Part shown: positions 34,024 through 42,682 of the stretch, one piece after another | Layout of the letters: each line of letters opens with the position of its first letter | Numbering within the stretch: the stretch's first letter is position 1 | Assembly (NCBI RefSeq): GCF_016834655.1 | Contig: NZ_JAENHP010000037.1 | Coordinates: 1-63,313, forward strand | Length of the DNA stretch: 63,313 bases | Source of the DNA: Paractinoplanes ovalisporus | GTDB taxonomy: Bacteria; Actinomycetota; Actinomycetes; Mycobacteriales; Micromonosporaceae | Direction: 5' to 3' | Position numbers and translations under genes: made by a program | The notes under the pieces: generated by a model | What the model saw: the letters and a program-made list of their open reading frames with translations, nothing else | Database searches by the model: none | What the model was told of the DNA's origin: nothing

Positions 34024-34429
34024 TCATGGGGTCACCTCGAGGTAGGGCCGCAGGAAGTCACGCTCGGCCTCGCTGAGCCGGCGCGGATGCCCGTTGGCCA
34101 GGTTGTAGGGCACGCAGACAGATCGGGCCCGGCTGGCCAGCACGTCGTTGTCGAACATCTCGTACGCGACGGTGAAGCTCGCCGCGCGCTGCTCCGAGAC
34201 CCACATCTCCACGCGTACGGGATCTCCGTAGTCGATCGGACGCAGGTAGTCGATCTCGTGGCGGGCGATGACGATGCCCTCCTCGAACGACCCCAGCCCG
34301 TGCTCACGCGCGCCGATGAAGAACATGGCAACACGCGCCTCCTCGTACAGGGTGAGGAAACGCGCGTTGTTGACGTGCCCGTACGCGTCCATGTCGGACC
34401 ACCGTACGGGCACGTTGTGGATGAAACGC

Positions 34430-34437
<8 letters not shown>
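34024..34437 (-). CDS. acyl-CoA thioesterase, 4HBT hot-dog fold
   Basis: A 137-residue hot-dog thioesterase with the 4-hydroxybenzoyl-CoA type active site: VRWSDMDAYGHVNNARFLTLY (in part) with Asp16 as the catalytic acid, then EIDYLRPIDYGDPVRVEMWV. It hydrolyses a CoA thioester in the cytosol, and chain preference is unknown. It overlaps the 3' end of ettA by 8 bp, so translation is coupled. Confidence 0.92.
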
Positions 34438-36106
<1,669 letters not shown>

Positions 36107-36228
36107 GGTGCGCCCTACCTCCGTGATCGATGATTTCGTGCCGGATGAACCGCAGAATGCAGACCCAATCTTTCCAGGTCGCCTGCCGGCCGCTTTCAAC
36201 AACCCCGGCCCGGGCGCCGAGATTCCCG

Positions 36229-36816
36229 TCAGGAGATCTGCTTGGCCTCGTTGGTCTGCGTCTTCTTGCCGGGGTCGGCGAAGTCGAGGACGAACTGGGT
36301 CGGCGAGATCAGGAAGCGGTTCCCCCTCTGATCAACGGCCTGGTACATGTCGTCCGTGAGGTGCTGGACCCCGGTCAGGAACAGGGCGTTGTCACCCTCG
36401 ATGATCTTGTCGCCCTCTTTGCCGGTGAAGGCCTGGTAGTAGAACAGGCCTTTGCGGTCCTCGCAGATCCAGTAGGTGCTGCCGTTGTCGGCCCGGATCT
36501 TGAGCACCTGCCAGAGCTCGGAGGTGCCACCGGTTCGTTTCGAGGTCCACCGGGTCTCGTCGGGACACCAGTCGCCGGGTGGGGTGAAGGCCGGCACCGG
36601 CGACTGCACGGACGCCTCGCTGGGCGCCGTCCCGCCGCCGGAGGATCGATCGTCGTTGCGCTGCCGCTCGCCCAGCACATACCCACCGGTCATCGCGATG
36701 ATCGTCAGGAAAACCGTGGCAATGACCACAGGAAAGAAGATCGGCCGCCGTGGCGGGGAAAGATCAGCGGACGGTGTCACCGGCCCAGGATGGCACCCGG
36801 CTGCCACCGAGTCCAT
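36229..36816 (-). CDS. single-span membrane protein, unknown function
   Basis: A 195-residue protein with a Pro-rich cytoplasmic N-terminus, one transmembrane segment (about 27-49: IFFPVVIATVFLTIIAMTGGY in part) and an extracytoplasmic domain containing Cys in DWCPDETRW and YWICEDRKG, likely a disulfide. The family is not recognised. The start is uncertain: ATG at 36816 lacks a clear ribosome site. It is divergent from otsA. Confidence 0.65.
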   Translation of the reverse strand: MDSVAAGCHPGPVTPSADLSPPRRPIFFPVVIATVFLTIIAMTGGYVLGERQRNDDRSSGGGTAPSEASVQSPVPAFTPPGDWCPDETRWTSKRTGGTSELWQVLKIRADNGSTYWICEDRKGLFYYQAFTGKEGDKIIEGDNALFLTGVQHLTDDMYQAVDQRGNRFLISPTQFVLDFADPGKKTQTNEAKQIS

Positions 36817-36904
36817 CGGCGGCGGCGGAGACTGGGCACGCCCCGTGGTGCTACGCACAGTAGGCTCACAGAGGGAACAGAAACGACCCGGAGGTGCACT
36901 CAGC

Positions 36905-38344
36905 GTGGCCGAACGAAGTTCCTTCGTCGTTGTCGCCAACCGTCTGCCCGTCGATGAGGTAACCACACCGGAGGGCGAGCGCCAGTGGCGCACGAGCCCG
37001 GGTGGCCTGGTCACAGCGCTTCACCCGGTGCTCACCGAGCACGGGGGCACCTGGATCGGGTGGGCCGGGGGCAACGGCGAGGCGCCGGATCCGTTCGAGC
37101 TCGAGGGCATCCGGATCCACCCGGTGCCGCTGAGCGCCGAGGAGCTCGAGCGCTACTACGAGGGCCAGTCCAACGCGACGATCTGGCCGCTCTACCACGA
37201 CGCGGTCGAGACCCCGGTCTACAAGCGCCGCTGGCGTGAGACCTACCGCCTGGTCAACCAGCGCTTCGCCGAGGCCGCGGCCGAGGTGGCCGACGACGGC
37301 GCGACCGTCTGGGTGCAGGACTACCAGCTCCAGCTGGTGCCGGCCATGCTGCGCGAGCTGCGCCCCGACCTCAAGATCGGGTTCTTCCTGCACATCCCGT
37401 TCCCGCCCATCGAGCTGTTCATGCAGATGCCGTTCCGGGCCGAGGTGCTGCGCGGACTGCTCGGCGCCGACCTCGTGGGCTTCCAGCAGAGGCTGGCCGC
37501 CCAGAACTTCGTACGGCTGGCCCGGCATCTTCTCGGCCTGCGCTATGAGGGCCAGTCGATCCAGGTGGACGGGCGCAAGGTCAAGGCGGGCGCGTTCCCG
37601 ATCAGCATCGACACCAAGGAGATGGAGCGCCTCGCGGCCGACCCCAAGGTGCAGGCCCGGGCCAAGGAGATCCGGGCCGAGCTGGGCGACCCCAAGACGA
37701 TCATCCTGGGCGTCGACCGGCTCGACTACACCAAGGGCATCGAGCTGCGCCTCAAGGCGTTCCGCGAACTGCTGGCCGACGGCAAGCTCAAGGTCGGCGA
37801 CGCGGTGATGGTGCAGGTGGCGACCCCGAGCCGGGAACGCGTCGAGCACTACCAGACGCTGCGGGTGAAGGTGGAGCGCGAGGTCGGGCGGATCAACGGC
37901 GAGTTCGGCCGGGTCGGCGTGCCGGCTGTGCACTACCTCCACCAGTCGTACAGCAAGCAGGAACTGGCGGCGATGTACGTGGCGGCCGACGTCATGATGG
38001 TGACGCCGCTGCGCGACGGCATGAACCTGGTGGCCAAGGAATATGTGGCCTGCCGGGCCGACACGGGCGGGGCGCTGGTGCTCAGCGAGTTCGCGGGGGC
38101 GGCGACCGAACTGCGCCAGTCGTTCCTGTGCAACCCGCACGACCCCGACGGCGTGAAGGATGCGCTGCTGCGGGCCGTGGCGGCCGAGCCGGCTGAGCTG
38201 AAGCGGCGGATGCGCGTGATGCAGCGTCACCTGCGTACGCATGATGTGGCTTCGTGGGCCCACACGTTCCTCGACGCGCTCAAGGAGGCCGCCGAGGGCC
38301 GCGACCCCGAGCCGCAGCCGACGATCGAGGGTCAGTCCGCTTGA
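36905..38344 (+). CDS. otsA: trehalose-6-phosphate synthase OtsA
   Basis: A 479-residue GT20 glycosyltransferase that makes trehalose 6-phosphate from a nucleotide glucose and glucose 6-phosphate. Motifs: VVVANRLPV near the start, SPGGLVTAL, WVQDYQLQLVP, FFLHIPFPP, GVDRLDYTKGI (about 268) and the C-terminal TPLRDGMNLVAKEYVACR. It is complete. The GTG at 36905 has GGAGGTGCACTCAGC upstream. No otsB is adjacent. The 3' end (GQSA plus stop) is followed by tandem copies of itself. Confidence 0.96.
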   Translation: MAERSSFVVVANRLPVDEVTTPEGERQWRTSPGGLVTALHPVLTEHGGTWIGWAGGNGEAPDPFELEGIRIHPVPLSAEELERYYEGQSNATIWPLYHDAVETPVYKRRWRETYRLVNQRFAEAAAEVADDGATVWVQDYQLQLVPAMLRELRPDLKIGFFLHIPFPPIELFMQMPFRAEVLRGLLGADLVGFQQRLAAQNFVRLARHLLGLRYEGQSIQVDGRKVKAGAFPISIDTKEMERLAADPKVQARAKEIRAELGDPKTIILGVDRLDYTKGIELRLKAFRELLADGKLKVGDAVMVQVATPSRERVEHYQTLRVKVEREVGRINGEFGRVGVPAVHYLHQSYSKQELAAMYVAADVMMVTPLRDGMNLVAKEYVACRADTGGALVLSEFAGAATELRQSFLCNPHDPDGVKDALLRAVAAEPAELKRRMRVMQRHLRTHDVASWAHTFLDALKEAAEGRDPEPQPTIEGQSA

Positions 38345-38428
38345 TCGGTCAGCCCGCGGTGATCGGCCAGCCTGCCTGATCGGTCAGCCCGCGGTGATCG
38401 GCCGGCCTGCCTGATCGGCCGGTTCGCG
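38330..38428. repeat. tandem copies of the otsA 3' end
   Basis: The last otsA codons and stop (GGTCAGTCCGCTTGATC, 38330-38346) are followed by four similar 17-18 bp units, GGTCAGCCCGCGGTGATC and GGCCAGCCTGCCTGATC alternating, and a final partial unit. Together the alternation gives a 35-bp period. No coding role is apparent. Confidence 0.75.
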
Positions 38429-38436
38429 TAAGGCGG

Positions 38437-38814
38437 TCAGTCCACGTAGAGGCAGAAAGGATGGCCGGCCGGGTCGAGGAAGACCCGGACGTGCTCCTGC
38501 GGCTGGAAGCCGGCGAGCGTCGCACCCGCTTGGGTGGCATGCGCGCTCGCCGCTTCCAGATCCTCGACGCGGATGTCGAGGTGCACGCTCATCTGCGGTT
38601 CGCCCGGGCGCGCGGGCCAGACCGGTCGTACGTAAAGCTTCTCGGTCTGGAACGACAACCCGGCGCCGCCTCCCGGAGCGCCGAGCACCACCCAGTCCGT
38701 CTCGTCCTGGGTCGCGCTCCAGCCCAGCAGCCGCTGATAGAAGGCGGCCAGTTCGCGGGCATCGGGCGCGTCCAGCACTACTCCCGTCATGGTCATCTGC
38801 GGCCGTTCGTCCAT
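38437..38814 (-). CDS. VOC family (glyoxalase-fold) protein
   Basis: A 125-residue vicinal-oxygen-chelate protein: GVVLDAPDARELAAFYQRLLGW (in part) starts the first beta-alpha-beta unit and HLDIRVEDLEAASAHATQAG the second, ending in FLDPAGHPFCLYVD. This is the common small VOC type annotated as a glyoxalase-like or bleomycin-resistance-like protein. Metal ligands are not complete enough to predict an enzyme. It stands alone between otsA and the cobalamin genes. Confidence 0.88.
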   Translation of the reverse strand: MDERPQMTMTGVVLDAPDARELAAFYQRLLGWSATQDETDWVVLGAPGGGAGLSFQTEKLYVRPVWPARPGEPQMSVHLDIRVEDLEAASAHATQAGATLAGFQPQEHVRVFLDPAGHPFCLYVD

Positions 38815-38844
38815 GACGAACGCCCTACCCAGATAGTGACGGTT

Positions 38845-38927
38845 CTATACCGCTGCGTGCACGACCTCGCCTCTATGCCGGCGCTTGCACGAGCTCGCCT
38901 CTATACCGCCGCCTGCACGACCTCGCC
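38845..38927. repeat. tandem copies of the cysG 3' end
   Basis: Three 28-bp units start at 38845, 38873 and 38901. On the minus strand each reads as GEVVQAAV-stop or a close variant (GELVQAPA-stop, GEVVHAAV-stop). The unit at 38901 is the true end of the siroheme synthase gene, and the other two lie downstream of its stop. Confidence 0.8.
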
Positions 38928-40088
38928 GATCACCACGACGGCCGGAGGGCGGATGCCCGCCTCGGTGACCGCCGCCGCGACCTCGCCCAGCGTGCTGCGC
39001 AGGGAACGCTGGTGGCTGGTCGAGCCCTCCTGGACGACGGCGGCGGGGGTGCCGGGCGAGCGCCCCTCGGCGATCAGCCGGTCGGCGATCTTCGGCAGGT
39101 TCTTCAGGCCCATCAGCACGACCAGGGTGCCGCGCAGGCGGGCCAGGGCCGGCCAGTCGACCAGCGAGTCGGCGTGGTCGGGCGGAATGTGCCCGCTGAC
39201 CACGGTGAACTCGTGCGCCACACCGCGGTGGGTGACCGGGATGCCGGCCAGCGCGGGCGCGGCGATCGAGCTGGTCACGCCGGGCACGACGAGCACCGGG
39301 ACGCCGGCCTCGGCGCACGCGATGGCCTCCTCGCCACCGCGACCGAAGACGAACGGGTCGCCGCCCTTGAGCCGCACCACGAACTTCCCCACGAGCGCGC
39401 GCTCGACCAGGATCCGGTTGATCTCCTCCTGCGCCGCGGCCGGCCCGTACGGGATCTTGGCGGCGTCGACGAATTCGACCTCGGGCCGCAGCTCGCCCAG
39501 CAGCATGCCGGGCACCAGCCGGTCGGCGACCACCACGTCGGCCGCGGCCAGCAGGCGGCGGCCCTTCACGGTGATCAGTTCGGGGTCGCCCGGGCCGGCG
39601 CCGACCAGGGCCACGCCCTTGTGCTCGGGGGCAGCCGGCGGGCTGCTCTCCAGGGCGTGCGCGACCAGGTCACGGACGGCCATCGCGCGCCGCCGGTCGC
39701 CACCGTCGGTCACCGCCACGGTGACCTGCCCGTGCCGGGTGACGGCGGGGGTCCAGGCCGTCGCGGCGTCACGGTCGTCCGCCCGTACGCAGAAAACCCG
39801 GCGCTCCTCGGCGGCCGCGCTCACTGAGGCGGCCGCCTCCGGGTCGTCGATCGCGACGTGCACCAGCCAGGCGCCGTCGACGTCGGACGGTTCGAACCGG
39901 CGTTCGCTCCAGGTGGCCCGGCCGGCGTCGACCTGGCCGCGCAGGGCCGGCGTCAGCTCGGGCGACACGATCTCGACCACGGCGCCGGCAGCGAGCAGGG
40001 CGGGCACCCGGCGCGTAGCCACGGCTCCGCCACCGACCACCAGCACGCGGCGGCCGGCCAGTTTGAGCCCGAGGGGATAGATGCTCAT
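38901..40088 (-). CDS. cysG: siroheme synthase / uroporphyrinogen-III C-methyltransferase, fused
   Basis: A 395-residue fusion. Residues 1-150 are the NAD-binding precorrin-2 dehydrogenase part (VLVVGGGAVATRRVPALLAAGA in part). Residues 155-395 are the S-adenosylmethionine uroporphyrinogen-III methyltransferase: VGAGPGDPELITVKG, VRLKGGDPFVFGRGGEE, VVPGVTSSIAAPALAGIPVTHR in part. It makes precorrin-2 and sirohydrochlorin, the entry to cobalamin and siroheme. The ATG at 40088 lies within a second copy of the cobT end. Two downstream duplicates of its own 3' end follow the stop. Confidence 0.93.
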   Translation of the reverse strand: MSIYPLGLKLAGRRVLVVGGGAVATRRVPALLAAGAVVEIVSPELTPALRGQVDAGRATWSERRFEPSDVDGAWLVHVAIDDPEAAASVSAAAEERRVFCVRADDRDAATAWTPAVTRHGQVTVAVTDGGDRRRAMAVRDLVAHALESSPPAAPEHKGVALVGAGPGDPELITVKGRRLLAAADVVVADRLVPGMLLGELRPEVEFVDAAKIPYGPAAAQEEINRILVERALVGKFVVRLKGGDPFVFGRGGEEAIACAEAGVPVLVVPGVTSSIAAPALAGIPVTHRGVAHEFTVVSGHIPPDHADSLVDWPALARLRGTLVVLMGLKNLPKIADRLIAEGRSPGTPAAVVQEGSTSHQRSLRSTLGEVAAAVTEAGIRPPAVVVIGEVVQAAV

Positions 40089-40382
40089 TTCTCGGACACT
40101 CCTGCTTCCACCGCGCCCGGCATCTCCGGCGCGCTCGTTCCTCCGAAACGCCCGACCGCCCGCGTGCCCACTCCTCCGGCACGCCCGACCTCCCGCGCCC
40201 TCGTTTCTCGGGGACGCCCGACCGCCCGCGTGCCCACTCCTCCGGCACGCCCGACCTCCCGCGCCCTCGTTTCTCTGAGACGCCCGACCGCCCGCGTGCC
40301 CACTCCTCCGGCACGCCCGGCCTCCCGCGCCCTCGTTTCTCTGAGACGCCCGACCGCCCGCGTGCTCATTTCTCGGACACCC
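40082..40382. repeat. 33-bp tandem array between cobT and cysG, derived from the cobT end
   Basis: On the minus strand the cobT end GTGTCCGAGAAATGAGCA is followed by eight 33-bp units of two alternating types (66-bp higher period at 40351, 40285, 40219 and 40153). The array then returns to GTGTCCGAGAAATGAGCATC, where ATG is the cysG start. The 18-mer at both ends (40082-40099 and 40362-40379) suggests that cobT and cysG once overlapped as ATGA and were pushed apart by duplication. Confidence 0.8.
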
Positions 40383-41550
40383 CGGCTGAGTCGAAGGTCG
40401 CGACCTCGTGCAGGACGCGGACGGCGGCCTCGACGACCGGCAGGGCGAGCGCGGCGCCGCTGCCCTCGCCGAGGCGCATGCCCAGGTCGAGGAGCGGTTC
40501 GAGGCCGAGGTGGGCCAGTGCGACCGAGGCGCCGGGCTCGGCCGAACGGTGCCCGGCGACCATCGCGGCCACCGCGTCGGGGGCGAACGCGGCGGCGGCC
40601 AGGGCGGCCGAACCGGCGATGACGCCGTCCACGACCACCGGGATCCGCAGCGCGGCCGCGCCCAGGATGAAACCGGTCAGCGCGGCGTGTTCGAGGCCGC
40701 CGACCGTGGCCAGCACGCCGAGCGGGTCGGCCGGGTCGGGCCGGTGGAGGGCGAGGGCGCGGCGGACGACGTCGACCTTGTGCTCGAGCATGGCGTCGTC
40801 GATGCCGGTGCCACGGCCGGTCGCGAGGGCCGGGTCGGTCGCCGTGAAGACGGCGGTCAGGGCGGCCGCCGGAGTCGTGTTGGCGATGCCCATATCGCCG
40901 GTGATCAGGCACTTCGCGCCCGAGGCGACCAGGGCTCGGGCGACGCCGATGCCCACCTCGACGGCGGCCAGCGCCTCGTCGCGGGTCAGCGCCGGGCCTA
41001 CGGAGAGGTCGCGGGTGCCGCGGCGGATGTTCGCGTCGAGCAGGGTGGCGCCGCCGTGCAGCGGCACGCCCACGCCGACGTCGACGACCATCACGTCGGC
41101 GCCGACCTGGCGGGCGAAGGCGTTGACGACGGCGCCGCCGGCCACGAAGTTCGCCACCATCTGGGCGGTGACCTCCTGCGGCCACGGGGTGACGCCCTGG
41201 GCGTGCACGCCGTGGTCACCGGCGAAGACGGCCACCGTGGCCGGGGTGGGCCGGGGCGGCGGGCATGTGCCGGCCAGGCCGGACAGGCGTACGGAAAGCT
41301 CCTCGAGCGCACCCAGCGAACCGGCCGGCTTGGTGAGGCGGGCCTGCAGATCGCGGGCCGCGGCCATGGCGGTCTCGTCAGCCGGCTTGATCGCGGCGAG
41401 AGTCTCGGCCAACGCGGCGCCCAGCTCCGGCGCGGCCCCCGGCTCCGGCGTGGCGCCCAGCTCCGACGCGGCGCCTGGCTCCGACGCGGTGCCGGCGGAC
41501 GGCTGCTCCGAGTCGGCGGTCACGGGCGGCTGCTGCGGCTCGGTGGTCAC
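40366..41550 (-). CDS. cobT: nicotinate-nucleotide--dimethylbenzimidazole phosphoribosyltransferase
   Basis: A 394-residue CobT that activates dimethylbenzimidazole for the lower ligand of cobalamin. Residues 1-48 are an extra low-complexity segment with six-residue repeats (SEPGAA, SELGAT, PEPGAA, PELGAA). The enzyme domain has VFAGDHGVHAQGVTPWP, GAVVNAFARQ, TGDMGIANTTPAAAL, and the catalytic Glu in GMRLGEGSGAALALP. It overlaps the upstream cobC-like gene by 4 bp (ATGA). Confidence 0.95.
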   Translation of the reverse strand: MTTEPQQPPVTADSEQPSAGTASEPGAASELGATPEPGAAPELGAALAETLAAIKPADETAMAAARDLQARLTKPAGSLGALEELSVRLSGLAGTCPPPRPTPATVAVFAGDHGVHAQGVTPWPQEVTAQMVANFVAGGAVVNAFARQVGADVMVVDVGVGVPLHGGATLLDANIRRGTRDLSVGPALTRDEALAAVEVGIGVARALVASGAKCLITGDMGIANTTPAAALTAVFTATDPALATGRGTGIDDAMLEHKVDVVRRALALHRPDPADPLGVLATVGGLEHAALTGFILGAAALRIPVVVDGVIAGSAALAAAAFAPDAVAAMVAGHRSAEPGASVALAHLGLEPLLDLGMRLGEGSGAALALPVVEAAVRVLHEVATFDSAGVSEK

Positions 41551-42599
41551 GGGCGCTCCTCCAGCACGGTGGTCAGGGTGTCGACGAAGGCGTCGGTGGT
41601 GGCAGTGTCGCGCACCGCGATCCGCAGCCAGTCGGCGCCCAGCCCCGGAAACGTGTCGCCACGGCGGACCGCGTAACCACGTTCCCGCAGCTCAAGACGG
41701 ATTTTGTCGGCGCCTTCCAACCGTACGGAAACAAAAGCGCTCGCCGGATCGCCCGCGACCGTGAGGTTCGGCACGTGCCGCAGCCTCCGCACCAGGTGGA
41801 CGCGCTCGTCGGCGAGGCGGGACGCGATCTCCCGTTCGGCCGCGACCGCCACCGGGGACGCGCAGGCGATCGCCGCGGCCAGCGCCGGCGTCGAGACCGC
41901 CCACAGCGGCTGCGCGGTGGCCAGCCGGGGCAGCAGGTCACGGGGGCCGAGGAGATAGCCGATGCGCAGACCGGCCAGCCCCCACGTCTTGGTCAGGCTG
42001 CGCAGCACGACCAGGCCGGGCAGGTCGGTCCGACCGGCCAGCGACTCGGGCTCCCCGGCGACACCCTCCCGGTGGGTGGTGTCGGAGAACGCCTCGTCGA
42101 CGACGAGCACGCGGCCGGGGCGGGCCAGCTTCGCGATCTCGGCCGCCGGGTGCAGCACCGACGTGGGGTTGGTGGGGTTGCCGACGAAGACCAGGTCGGA
42201 GTCGCCGGGGACGAGCGAGGCGTCGAGGCGGAAACCATGCTCCTCGGGCAGCAGCACCCGGTCGACCTCGTGGCCGGCGTGACGCAGGGCCGCCTCAGGC
42301 TCGGTGAACTGCGGGTGCACGACGACCGGGCGGCGGGCGCCGCGCAGGGCCTGGGCGAGCAGCACGAAGGCCTGGGCCGCACCGGCCGTGAGCAGGACCT
42401 CGCGCGGGTCACGGCCGTGGCGCCGGGCCACGGCGGCGGTGGCGGCGGTCGCGTCCGGATAGGCGGCGAGGTCGTCCAGCGACTGCCGCAGGGGCTCGGC
42501 CAACCAGGCCGGCCGGGGCTCGTGACGCACGTTGACCGCCAGATCGATCAGACCGGCGCCCACCTCCGCGTCGCCGTGATGGCCGAGGTCGACAGTCAT
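41547..42599 (-). CDS. cobC: CobC-like PLP-dependent aminotransferase/decarboxylase (Rv2231c type)
   Basis: A 350-residue fold-type I PLP protein of the histidinol-phosphate aminotransferase-like group used in cobalamin synthesis. The PLP lysine is in RSLTKTWGLAGLRIGYL (in part), with GNPTNPTS and VVDEAFSD. In actinobacteria this type is annotated CobC and probably makes the aminopropanol phosphate arm. It overlaps cobT by 4 bp, so the pair is an operon. It is divergent from the penicillin-binding protein gene. Confidence 0.85.
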   Translation of the reverse strand: MTVDLGHHGDAEVGAGLIDLAVNVRHEPRPAWLAEPLRQSLDDLAAYPDATAATAAVARRHGRDPREVLLTAGAAQAFVLLAQALRGARRPVVVHPQFTEPEAALRHAGHEVDRVLLPEEHGFRLDASLVPGDSDLVFVGNPTNPTSVLHPAAEIAKLARPGRVLVVDEAFSDTTHREGVAGEPESLAGRTDLPGLVVLRSLTKTWGLAGLRIGYLLGPRDLLPRLATAQPLWAVSTPALAAAIACASPVAVAAEREIASRLADERVHLVRRLRHVPNLTVAGDPASAFVSVRLEGADKIRLELRERGYAVRRGDTFPGLGADWLRIAVRDTATTDAFVDTLTTVLEERP

Positions 42600-42654
42600 G
42601 GCCTCAGCATGCCCGACCCGATCGGCGTCTTACTTTCGGCCGATCCGTGCGGAT

Positions 42655-42679
42655 ATGAAGGTCTTTGTCATACCTTCAT
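42655..42679. promoter_or_regulatory. inverted repeat over the penicillin-binding protein promoter
   Basis: ATGAAGGT (42655-42662) and ACCTTCAT (42672-42679) are perfect inverted copies, 9 bp apart. The right copy overlaps the -10 element TACCTT (42671-42676), 6 nt before the GTG start. This is the geometry of a repressor site. Confidence 0.5.
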
Positions 42680-42682
42680 TAG

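Noticed and set aside
40150..40365. Possible CRISPR array
   Set aside because: Units are contiguous 33-bp tandem copies without unique spacers, and there are no cas genes in the window.
40085..41185. Frames reading through the 33-bp array with RAVGRLRETRARE-type repeats
   Set aside because: They are out of frame with cobT over most of their length and contain only the array; the cobT frame stops at 40366.
41550..42682. Cobalamin riboswitch upstream of the cob genes
   Set aside because: I looked upstream of cobC/cobT, cobB and cobD for the conserved B12-box pattern and saw none.
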